A stretch of DNA of 64,000 nt. Source: Thermobispora bispora DSM 43833 (GTDB lineage: Bacteria; Actinomycetota; Actinomycetes; Streptosporangiales; Streptosporangiaceae). The translations under genes were made by a program, and so were the position numbers. The notes beneath the pieces were generated by a model, which ran no database searches, was not told the DNA's origin, and saw only the letters and a program-made list of their open reading frames with translations. Below are positions 26,491 through 33,694 of this stretch, in pieces. The stretch covers positions 806,001-870,000 of the forward strand of contig NC_014165.1 in the NCBI RefSeq assembly GCF_000092645.1, written 5' to 3'. Each line of letters opens with the position of its first letter. The stretch's first letter is position 1.

Positions 26491-28254
26491 GTGCCCTCCG
26501 GTCGTCACCGCGCCAGCTCACCCGTCGAGCGGCTGCTCAGGCGGTTCCGATGGCGAGTCAGCCGGCGCGCCGCCGTGGCCGCGCTCACCGTCCCGGTCGT
26601 CATCGCCGGAGGTGCGGTGCTGTACGTCCGCGGCACCGGTGGCGCGTGCTCGCCGCGCGACCCGCTCATCGTCCGGGTCGCCGCGGCGGTGGACATCGCG
26701 CCGCCGGTGATGGAGGCGGCCGACCGGTTCAACGCCACGGACACCGGGGTGGACGGCAGGTGCGTCAAGGTCCAGGTGGTCGAGCAGCCACCGGCCCCCG
26801 TGCTCCGCACGCTCATCGGCGACCGGGTCGGCGTCCTCCCCGAGCGGCCGGACGGCTGGATCACCGACTCGTCGGTCTGGGTGCGCCTCGCCCGCAAACA
26901 GGGGGCGCGCAACCTCGGCGCCGATGAGACCGTGGTGGCCACCTCGCCGCTGGTGTTCGCCACCCGGCGCTCGCTCGCGGAGCGGTTCGCGGCCGGGAAG
27001 ACCGAGATGAGCTGGGACATGGTCTTCCCCGCCACGGCGCGGGGGAGGCTGCGCCCGACCGAGAGCGAGCCGGACGTGGTGCGCGTCCCCGACCCCTCGG
27101 TGTCGGGGGCCGGGATCGCCACGGTCGCCGCGGCCCGGGACCTGGTGGGCACGGGGAGCGAGGCGAACAAGGCGCTCACCGCCTTCGTCCGCATGGCCCA
27201 GGCCGGGGCGATGCCGGACTACCGGACCATGCTCGAGGCCGTGTACGCGCGCGGCTTCTGGTCCCGGCCGGTGGTGATCGTGCCGGAGCAGTCCGTCTGG
27301 GCGCACAACCGCGGCCCCGTCACCGAGCCGGTCGTCGCCCTCCAGCCGAAGGAGGGGACGATCCACCTCGACTACCCGTACGTGGTGACCTCGGACGACC
27401 CGGCCAAGGCCAAGGGGGCGGAGCTGTTCGCCCGGTGGCTGCGCTCCGCGCCGGTCCAGGACCTGCTGCGGCGCGCCGGGTTCCGCTCGGCCGACGGCTC
27501 GCAGGCGCCCTTCGAACCCGGCGGCGAGATCCCCACCCGGGCGCCCAAGGTCCTCCCGTCGATCACCCCCCAGCTGATCGACGAGGCGCTCGAGGCGTGG
27601 GGCAAGCTCGCCCCGCCGAGCCGCATCCTCGTCCTCGCCGACGTCTCCGAGGAGGGCGCCCGGCCGATCGGGCCCGACGGCCAGACCCGGCTCGGCGTCG
27701 CGGTCAAGGCGGCCAAGCTCGGCCTGGAGCTGTTCCCCAACGAGACCCACATGGGCCTGTGGGAGTTCGCCCGGGGCATCGCCAAGGGCAAGGACCACCG
27801 GGAGCTGATCAGCGTCGGCTCGATCAGCGAGCCCGCGCACGGGCAGGAGATCCGCCGGACCGAGATGCTCCGGGTCGCCGACAGCGTCCGGCCGCTCGCC
27901 GGCAAGTCCGCCTCGCTCTACGACACGATCCTCGCCGGCTTCCGCTCGCTGTCCGCGGGGTACGAGCCGATGATGAGCAACGCCCTGCTCGTGCTCACCT
28001 ACGGGCAGGACGACGGGAGGGGCATCTCCCGCCAGGAGCTCGCCGAGGCGCTCCGCAAGGAGTGGAACCCCGACCGGCCGGTGCAGATCGTCGTGGTGAT
28101 GTTCGGCGCGGGGCGCGATCGGGCGGCGCTGGAGGAGGCCGCCGCGATCACGAACGGCGAGGTCTACGTGGCCCGGCAGCCGGGCGAGATCATAGACGTC
28201 TTCCTCTCCGCCATCGCCAGGCGGCTCTGCCACCCGACCTGCCCCCGGCAGTGA
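26491..28254 (+). CDS. Membrane-anchored substrate-binding/VWA-domain protein
   Basis: 587 residues from a GTG preceded by GAGGAGGACC. One N-terminal membrane helix (AAVAALTVPVVIAGGAVLYV) is followed by an extracellular-type substrate-binding region (about 60-360; LIVRVAAAVDIAPPVMEAAD, WARKQ-like VRLARKQGARNLG). From about 375 there is a von Willebrand A domain (SRILVLADVSEEGARP, LVLTYGQDDGRGISRQEL, QIVVVMFGAGRDR). The MIDAS motif is DVSEE rather than DxSxS, so metal binding may be altered. The last residues are Cys-containing (RRLCHPTCPRQ). The protein is probably exported and attached to the membrane. The ligand is unknown, and its place between fbiC and fbiB may be incidental. Confidence 0.75.
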   Translation: MPSGRHRASSPVERLLRRFRWRVSRRAAVAALTVPVVIAGGAVLYVRGTGGACSPRDPLIVRVAAAVDIAPPVMEAADRFNATDTGVDGRCVKVQVVEQPPAPVLRTLIGDRVGVLPERPDGWITDSSVWVRLARKQGARNLGADETVVATSPLVFATRRSLAERFAAGKTEMSWDMVFPATARGRLRPTESEPDVVRVPDPSVSGAGIATVAAARDLVGTGSEANKALTAFVRMAQAGAMPDYRTMLEAVYARGFWSRPVVIVPEQSVWAHNRGPVTEPVVALQPKEGTIHLDYPYVVTSDDPAKAKGAELFARWLRSAPVQDLLRRAGFRSADGSQAPFEPGGEIPTRAPKVLPSITPQLIDEALEAWGKLAPPSRILVLADVSEEGARPIGPDGQTRLGVAVKAAKLGLELFPNETHMGLWEFARGIAKGKDHRELISVGSISEPAHGQEIRRTEMLRVADSVRPLAGKSASLYDTILAGFRSLSAGYEPMMSNALLVLTYGQDDGRGISRQELAEALRKEWNPDRPVQIVVVMFGAGRDRAALEEAAAITNGEVYVARQPGEIIDVFLSAIARRLCHPTCPRQ

Positions 28255-28822
28255 CCGGACGGCCGGTGTGCCCGGCGGCCGCCATGCCGTGGCGGGCCCG
28301 GGCCGCTGGGCGATCGCCCGCCGGTGACCGGCCCGCGTTGCGGCGGTCCGCTCGCCGCCGGCCGTGTCCGGGCGGTGTGCCCGGCGCGTCGCCCACCGGC
28401 CTCCGGTGGCCGGACGGCCCCGCGCCCGGCCCGCCGCGGAGCCCATGCGTCCCATGCCAGGCCGCGTCCCGGCAGCGCGGTCCCAGAGGCCCCGCGGAAC
28501 CCGGGCGTCCAGGGCGGGCCGCGTCCCCGCGGCAGAGGTCCCGGCCCCGCCGCTCACCCGTCTCGCCGCGGCGCCCATGCGTCCCATGGCAGGCCGCGTC
28601 CCGCCGGCGGCCACGGTCCCAGGGGTCCCGCCGCGGCGTCCGGACGTGCGGCCGCGCCGGTGCGGGCCGGGGTCCCGAGGCGCGGGGCCACGGGTCCGCC
28701 GGTTCGCCCCCTCGGGATGCGGAAACCCGGGGATGCGCGAGGGCCACGGTGAGCCGCGGCCGCACCGAGCCTCACGGGTCACGATGAGCCCGATTCTCAC
28801 CAGGTCACGATGAACCCGGTCC
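28255..28822. other. Long gene-free region between convergent genes, with repeats
   Basis: 570 bases separate two converging genes. I see no credible gene. It contains imperfect direct repeats (28442 and 28574) and a short tandem repeat derived from the 3' end of fbiB (28777-28846), both listed separately. No strong terminator hairpin with a T-run is visible. Confidence 0.5.
28442..28603. repeat. Imperfect direct repeat, 132 bases apart
   Basis: CCCATGCGTCCCATG begins at 28442 and again at 28574, each followed by a C/GCAGGCCGCGTCCCG and, further on, GGTCCCAG. A third partial copy (GGGCCGCGTCCCCG) lies near 28515. The repeats do not cover any gene. Confidence 0.5.
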
Positions 28823-28846
28823 TCACCGGGTGACGATGAAGGCGGC
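28777..28846. repeat. 26-base tandem repeat copying the 3' end of fbiB
   Basis: GGTCACGATGA starts at 28777 and 28803, and GGTGACGATGA at 28829; the last copy contains the fbiB C-terminal codons FIVTR. The two outer copies would encode IVTR- or FIVTW-like endings on the minus strand, so they appear to be duplications of the end of the gene. Confidence 0.6.
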
Positions 28847-30106
28847 GGGGTCCCGGGGCGGGCGGTCCTTGGGCGGGGCGGCCGGGTGGCCGATCGCGAC
28901 CGCGCCCATCGGGTCCCAGTCCTCCGGCAGGCCCAGCACCTTCCGCACCACGCCGCGGCAGAACATCGTGGACGACACCCAGGCCGAGCCGAGGCCCTCG
29001 ACCGCGAGCTGGACGAGGAAGTTCTGCACCCCCGCGCCGGCGGCGACCACGAACATCTCCCGCTCGGCCGTGCGCCGGCGCTCGTCCGGGTAGGCGTGCG
29101 CGCCGTCCATCACCAGGCAGGGGACGGCGAGGTAGGGGGCCTTGCGCAGCACGTCGCCCCGCTTGATCCGGCGCGCGATCGCCTCCTCCGGCAACCCGTC
29201 GGCGCGCAGGTCCGCGATCCAGGCCTCCCGCATCGCGTCGAGGAGCGCGGTGCGGGACTCCGGGGTCTCCAGCAGGACGAACCGCCACGGGGTGGTGTGG
29301 TGGGGCGCCGGGGCCGCGACGGCGGCCGCCACGGCCCGCCGTACCGCGGCCGGGTCCACCGGCTCGTCGGTGAACTCGCGGATCGTGCGGCGGGCGAAGA
29401 CGACGTCGGCCGAGCCGTACCGGAACATGTCCTGGGCGGCGGGGCGGATGAGGGCCCGGGCGCCCGGACCGTCCTCGGGGGTGACCAGGTGGGCGAGCCC
29501 GCGGACCACGGCGACGGGGACGCCGGAGAGCTTGCCCTTGACCAGCTCGCCGGCGGAGGCGAGCTCGTCGGCGAGCGCGGTGACGGTCGCGGTGAGCTCG
29601 TTGCCGTACCCGTCCGTCCGGCCGCGCAGGTCGTCGAGGGGCCGCACGCCGGCGACGCCGATCGCGAGGTCGGTGAGCCCGTTCCGCCACGGCCTGCCGA
29701 AGGTGTCGGAGATGACCACCCCGACCTCCCGGCCCAGCCGCTCCCGGATCCCGCGGCGGATCCGGCGGGCCGAGCCGTCCGGGTCCTCGGGGAGCAGCAG
29801 GACCGTGCCGGGGGCGGAGTTGGAGGCGTCCACCCCGGCGGCCGCCATGACGAAGCCGTGCCGGGTCTCGGCGATCACGGTGGTCCCGCGCCGGGCCACG
29901 ACCCGGGCCGCCTCCTCCCTGATCGCCTCGGTCCGGTCCGCGGCCCGGCGGATCCGGCCCTCGGCCTTGCTCACGATCTTGGAGGTCACGACGAGGATGT
30001 CGCCGTCCGCCAGGTCCGGTACGGCTCGCGCGATGAGGCCGGCGATGTCGTCCCCGGGGCGCACCTCGGGCAGCCCGGGGACGCCGGTGACGGTGATCCC
30101 GGTCAC
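28823..30106 (-). CDS. fbiB: F420-0:gamma-glutamyl ligase with nitroreductase domain
   Basis: 427 residues. The N-terminal CofE domain (to about 245) has [32 protein letters not shown] and [16 protein letters not shown]. The C-terminal domain (about 255-427) is a nitroreductase fold: [30 protein letters not shown] and [13 protein letters not shown]. The first domain adds glutamates to F420-0; the second reduces dehydro-F420-0 with FMNH2. The GTG start overlaps the fbiA TGA (GTGA), so the two are coupled. Short repeats of its final codons lie immediately downstream. Confidence 0.96.
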   Translation of the reverse strand: MTGITVTGVPGLPEVRPGDDIAGLIARAVPDLADGDILVVTSKIVSKAEGRIRRAADRTEAIREEAARVVARRGTTVIAETRHGFVMAAAGVDASNSAPGTVLLLPEDPDGSARRIRRGIRERLGREVGVVISDTFGRPWRNGLTDLAIGVAGVRPLDDLRGRTDGYGNELTATVTALADELASAGELVKGKLSGVPVAVVRGLAHLVTPEDGPGARALIRPAAQDMFRYGSADVVFARRTIREFTDEPVDPAAVRRAVAAAVAAPAPHHTTPWRFVLLETPESRTALLDAMREAWIADLRADGLPEEAIARRIKRGDVLRKAPYLAVPCLVMDGAHAYPDERRRTAEREMFVVAAGAGVQNFLVQLAVEGLGSAWVSSTMFCRGVVRKVLGLPEDWDPMGAVAIGHPAAPPKDRPPRDPAAFIVTR

Positions 30107-31086
30107 GCCGACCCCCGCCCTGTGCCGGCGCCGCGGGCGGCCTCCTTCTTCTCCCGGAGCGACCGGGCGAGGTCGAGCGCGGCCGCGGCGATGTCCCGCG
30201 CCGCCTCGAGGGAGGTCATGAGGAGCGGCCGGGCCTCGACCACCACGCCGTCGAGCGCGACGCCCGCGTCCTCCTCGGCCACGAGCCACCCGTCGAGCAG
30301 CGCGCTGCCGTACAGCTCCAGCACGCCCTGGGCGCTCGTCTCCACGCCGATCGCGGCGAGGCAGGCGTCGGCCATGCCCCGGACCGGGGCGCCGCCGATG
30401 ATGGGGGAGACGCCGACCACGGTCTTGGCCTCGAGCGCCTCCCGGACGCCGGCGATCTGCAGGATCGTCCCGATGCTCACCACCGGGTTCGACGGCGGGA
30501 GGATCACCACGTCGGCGTCGTGGATCGCCTCGAGGACCCCGGGCGCCGGCTTGGCGGTGTCCGCGCCGACGAGCACGAACCGCTCGGCGGGGACCGAGGC
30601 GCGCAGCCGTACCCACCACTCCTGGAAGTGGATCGCCCGCCTGCCCTGGTCATCGGAGATGACCACGTGGGTCTCGACCCGGTCGTCCGTCATGGGGAGC
30701 AGCCGGATGCCGGGCCGCCACCGCGCGCACAGCGCCTCCGTCACCTGGGAGAGCGGGTAGCCGGCGGAGAGCATCTGCGTGCGCACGATGTGCGTGGCGA
30801 GGTCCCGGTCGCCCAGGCCGAACCACTGCGGCTCGACCTCGTAGGCCGCGAGCTCCTCCTTGACCGTGAAGCTCTCATCGGCCCGCCCCCAGCCCTGCTC
30901 CTCGTTGATGCCGCCGCCGAGCGTGTACATGACGGTGTCGAGGTCGGGGCAGATGCGGAGGCCGAACAGGGTGATGTCGTCGCCCGTGTTCACGATCGCG
31001 GTGATCTCGGCGTCCGGGGCCGCCGCCTTGAGCCCACGGAGGAACCGGGCTCCTCCGATGCCTCCGGCAAGGGACACGATTCGCAT
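30103..31086 (-). CDS. fbiA: 2-phospho-L-lactate/PEP transferase CofD
   Basis: 327 residues from the ATG at 31084-31086. It opens with [19 protein letters not shown], then [20 protein letters not shown] and [17 protein letters not shown], the conserved CofD core; [10 protein letters not shown] and [14 protein letters not shown] follow. It transfers the phospho-enolpyruvyl or lactyl group to Fo, the step between fbiC and fbiB. It is the first gene of the fbiAB message and divergent from a Pro/Gln-rich membrane protein gene. No ribosome site precedes the ATG; GACTGT six to eleven bases upstream may be a -10 box of a leaderless message. Confidence 0.96.
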   Translation of the reverse strand: MRIVSLAGGIGGARFLRGLKAAAPDAEITAIVNTGDDITLFGLRICPDLDTVMYTLGGGINEEQGWGRADESFTVKEELAAYEVEPQWFGLGDRDLATHIVRTQMLSAGYPLSQVTEALCARWRPGIRLLPMTDDRVETHVVISDDQGRRAIHFQEWWVRLRASVPAERFVLVGADTAKPAPGVLEAIHDADVVILPPSNPVVSIGTILQIAGVREALEAKTVVGVSPIIGGAPVRGMADACLAAIGVETSAQGVLELYGSALLDGWLVAEEDAGVALDGVVVEARPLLMTSLEAARDIAAAALDLARSLREKKEAARGAGTGRGSA

Positions 31087-31288
31087 GTCTGACAGTCTTC
31101 CACCGGTCCGCCGGCCGGGCGCGCGCCGGTGGCCCCGGTGCGGCCGGCCCCGCGGGCGGGCGTACCGGGCGCACAAAATGATCACAAATACCCCGGGCCG
31201 GATCCGGGAAACCGCAGGATACGGCAGGTCGCGGGTGCTTTGCCGACTTGTAACCTTTTTTGGTCTGCCACCACAAGTGTCAGACATG
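31083..31288. promoter_or_regulatory. Widely spaced 11-base inverted repeat in the fbiA divergent promoter region
   Basis: CATGTCTGACA at 31084-31094, which includes the fbiA start codon, is exactly inverted as TGTCAGACATG at 31278-31288, 45 bases before the start of the divergent membrane protein gene. The repeats could bind one regulator at both promoters. Confidence 0.35.
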
Positions 31289-31332
31289 TGCAAAACTGCC
31301 CCGGGTGCCAATCGAGGCATTGGGGGTAAGTC

Positions 31333-33120
31333 GTGCTCAAGGTCGATACCGACAGGCTGCGTGAGCCCGCCGCGTGGACCATGCTCGCCGTGGTGACCAC
31401 CGGCGTCATCGTCGGCGTCGTCCGCCTGCTCATCGGTCCGGAGGCGTTCTCGCACCTCGGCTTCGGCAGCCGTGCCGCCACCGCCCTGCCCACCCTGACC
31501 TCGGCGGTGCACACGGCGCTGGCGGTGGGGGCGGTGCTGATCGCCGGCCGGGCCGGTGCGGCGACACCCCGGGCCCGCCTGATCGCCCTCGGGGCGGCCG
31601 GCGTGCTCGGTATCGCCCTGCTGTTCAGCGTGATCGCCCTGTTCGGGGTGCTGCTCGGCGACGGGCTCACCGGCCGCGGCCGGGCCGAGGACCTGCTCGC
31701 CGGCCTTCCCGGGGCCGCGCTCACCGCCCTGGGCGCGCTCGTCGCGTGGAAGGAGGCCGACCGGCTGCGCCCCGCCCGCGATCAGCAGTTCGGCGCCTTC
31801 CCCGGCACCCACCCCGGCTACCCGGTCGCCCAGGGGTACGGCGACGGCTACGGGCAGGGCGCTCCCGGCTTCCCGCAGCAGCCCGCCCAGGTGCCGTACG
31901 GGGAGCAGGCCGGGTACGGCGGCGCGGCCCAGCCGCAGGCCGGCGCGCCGTACGGCGAGCCGCAGCAGCCGGCCCAGGCGCCGTACGGGGACCCCCAGCA
32001 GCCCGCCCCGGTCCCGTACGAGCAGCAGCAGCCGGCTCCCGGGTACGGGGAGTCCCAGGCCCCCGTGCCGTACGACGCCTCCCAGCAGGCCTCGATGGCG
32101 CACCCGCCGGCTCCCGCCCCGACCGGTGGCCCGTACCCGCAGCCGCCGGCCCACCCGGAGCAGCCGTACGGGGCCGAGCAGCACCAGGGGGACCCGGAGC
32201 GCACCCAGTACGCCCAGCCGTCCCCGGCGCCGGCCCAGCCCTGGCCGGGCGGCCAGCCCGGGCAGCCCCAGCAGCCCTGGCAGGCCGAGCAGCCCCAGGG
32301 CCACGGCCAGCAGCCGCCGGCGCAGCACGACCTCCCTGCCGCGCCGCAGTACCCCTCCGCCCCGCCGCCGTACCCGGCGGGCCACGGCTACCCGGCCGAG
32401 CCCACCGGCGCCCACGGCGCGGACCCGTACGGCCAGCGGATCGAGCCCGGCCAGCCCACCGCCGGGCAGCCGCAGGCCGCCGCGCAGCAGCCGGCCGGGT
32501 ACCCCGGGGCCGACCAGTACGGCCACGCCGTACCGCAGCCCGACCCCTACGACGCCCGCCACTCGCACCAGGACCGTCCCTACGGCCACCCCGCCCTCGC
32601 GCCGGCGGAGCCCAGGCCGTACGACCAGGGCGGGCAGCAGGGCCAGGCGTACGGCCCGGCCGGGATGCCCGGGCCGGGGGACTACTCCGGGTACTCCACC
32701 CAGCCCACCCCGCCCCCCGGCGCCGACACCGGCGGCCGGTCGCCGTACGAGGCCGCCTCGGCCGACCCGAGGGAGCAGCAGCTCGCCCAGGCCTACGAGC
32801 AGGCGCGCAGCTACCAGCAGCTCAACCAGTCCGCGGAGTACTCCGGCGGCCCCACCGGCCCGCTCGCCCCGGACCAGCCGGGGTACTACGACCCGCACGG
32901 CCACCACCAGCACGGCGATCACGGCTACCGCCCGGCGCCGGCCGAGCAGACCGAGCAGACCATGCGCCTGGATCCGGTCGCCTACCGGCATTCAAAGGAT
33001 CAAGACGAGCCGATCCAGCCGACGGCGATCTATACGCCCGAGGGCGTGCAGGCAAAGTATGGGGAAGATTCCGGCAGTGATCAGCCAGGGCGGGGAACCG
33101 GCCAAGACCGTCCTTGGTAA
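31333..33120 (+). CDS. Membrane protein with long Pro/Gln/Tyr-rich tail
   Basis: 595 residues. Four hydrophobic helices occupy about 15-140 (AAWTMLAVVTTGVIVGVVRL; ALAVGAVLIAGRAG; ALLFSVIALFGVLLG; LTALGALVAW). The remaining ~450 residues are low complexity, with repeated PYGEPQQP-like and QQPAPVPY-like units; they are probably disordered and cytoplasmic. The start GTG 31333 follows GGGGGTAAG. Actinobacterial proteins of this plan occur next to fbiA, but I know of no proven role. The tail ends in a charged segment (RLDPVAYRHSKDQDEPIQPT) that differs in composition and might be a docking site. Function unknown. Confidence 0.8.
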   Translation: MLKVDTDRLREPAAWTMLAVVTTGVIVGVVRLLIGPEAFSHLGFGSRAATALPTLTSAVHTALAVGAVLIAGRAGAATPRARLIALGAAGVLGIALLFSVIALFGVLLGDGLTGRGRAEDLLAGLPGAALTALGALVAWKEADRLRPARDQQFGAFPGTHPGYPVAQGYGDGYGQGAPGFPQQPAQVPYGEQAGYGGAAQPQAGAPYGEPQQPAQAPYGDPQQPAPVPYEQQQPAPGYGESQAPVPYDASQQASMAHPPAPAPTGGPYPQPPAHPEQPYGAEQHQGDPERTQYAQPSPAPAQPWPGGQPGQPQQPWQAEQPQGHGQQPPAQHDLPAAPQYPSAPPPYPAGHGYPAEPTGAHGADPYGQRIEPGQPTAGQPQAAAQQPAGYPGADQYGHAVPQPDPYDARHSHQDRPYGHPALAPAEPRPYDQGGQQGQAYGPAGMPGPGDYSGYSTQPTPPPGADTGGRSPYEAASADPREQQLAQAYEQARSYQQLNQSAEYSGGPTGPLAPDQPGYYDPHGHHQHGDHGYRPAPAEQTEQTMRLDPVAYRHSKDQDEPIQPTAIYTPEGVQAKYGEDSGSDQPGRGTGQDRPW

Positions 33121-33202
33121 GGTTCCGATCGCTGATAGCACCGAAGATCTTGGCGCTGCGAACCGGGGCAAGCGGGTCTTTCCCCGGGTATCGCTATGCC
33201 GC

Positions 33203-33232
33203 TTGACGCCACACGCGTCACACGCGTGTAAT
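33203..33232 (+). promoter_or_regulatory. whiB promoter with BldD-like palindrome
   Basis: TTGACG (33203-33208) and TGTAAT (33227-33232) are spaced by 18 bases. The stretch TCACAC-GC-GTGTAA (33218-33231) overlaps the -10 box and matches both halves of the BldD box (tnACnC and GnGTnA), but with a two-base rather than one-base centre. ACACGCGT occurs twice, at 33211 and 33220. BldD represses whiB in Streptomyces, so a similar control here is plausible. Confidence 0.5.
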
Positions 33233-33327
33233 TACAGGCATGTTGTTACGCCTTGCCGAGGGTGGGTTTAGGTGAGGCGCTTTATGGGGGGCTCTATGTG
33301 GGCGGGCGAGCGACAGGGAGGTGTGCA

Positions 33328-33585
33328 ATGACCGATCTGGTCATGGCACATGCGCTCGGTGGTGAAAATCTCGACTGGCAAGAGCGCGCTTTGTGCGCTC
33401 AGACCGACCCCGAGGCGTTCTTTCCTGAAAAAGGCGGCTCGACCCGGGAAGCGAAGAAGGTCTGTCGTTCTTGTGAAGTCCGCGTGCAGTGCCTCGAATA
33501 TGCGCTGCAGAACGATGAGCGGTTCGGCATCTGGGGTGGGCTGTCCGAACGGGAACGCCGCAAGCTGAAGCGCCAGGCGGTTTGA
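33328..33585 (+). CDS. whiB: WhiB-family iron-sulfur transcription regulator (WhiB/WhiB2 type)
   Basis: 85 residues from an ATG preceded by GGGAGGTG. The four cluster cysteines are Cys23, Cys46, Cys49 and Cys55 (ALCAQTDPEAFFPEKGG; VCRSCEVRVQCLEYAL), followed by the turn FGIWGGLSERERRKLK. The FFPEKGGSTREAKKVC run is that of Streptomyces WhiB and mycobacterial WhiB2/WhmD, which act with WhiA in sporulation septation or cell division. It lies beside fbiA and the phosphomannomutase group as in mycobacteria. Its promoter contains a BldD-like site. An in-frame upstream extension to 33253 exists, but lacks support. Confidence 0.96.
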   Translation: MTDLVMAHALGGENLDWQERALCAQTDPEAFFPEKGGSTREAKKVCRSCEVRVQCLEYALQNDERFGIWGGLSERERRKLKRQAV

Positions 33586-33694
33586 TCCCAGACGTTCCTG
33601 GTTCGTCCATGATTCTCGGTCGCGTGTGATCGAGTGAGACCTATGTGCCGTATTGTGGTCGGCGCTCAGTCGTACCACCCAGCTAGGACTCGAC

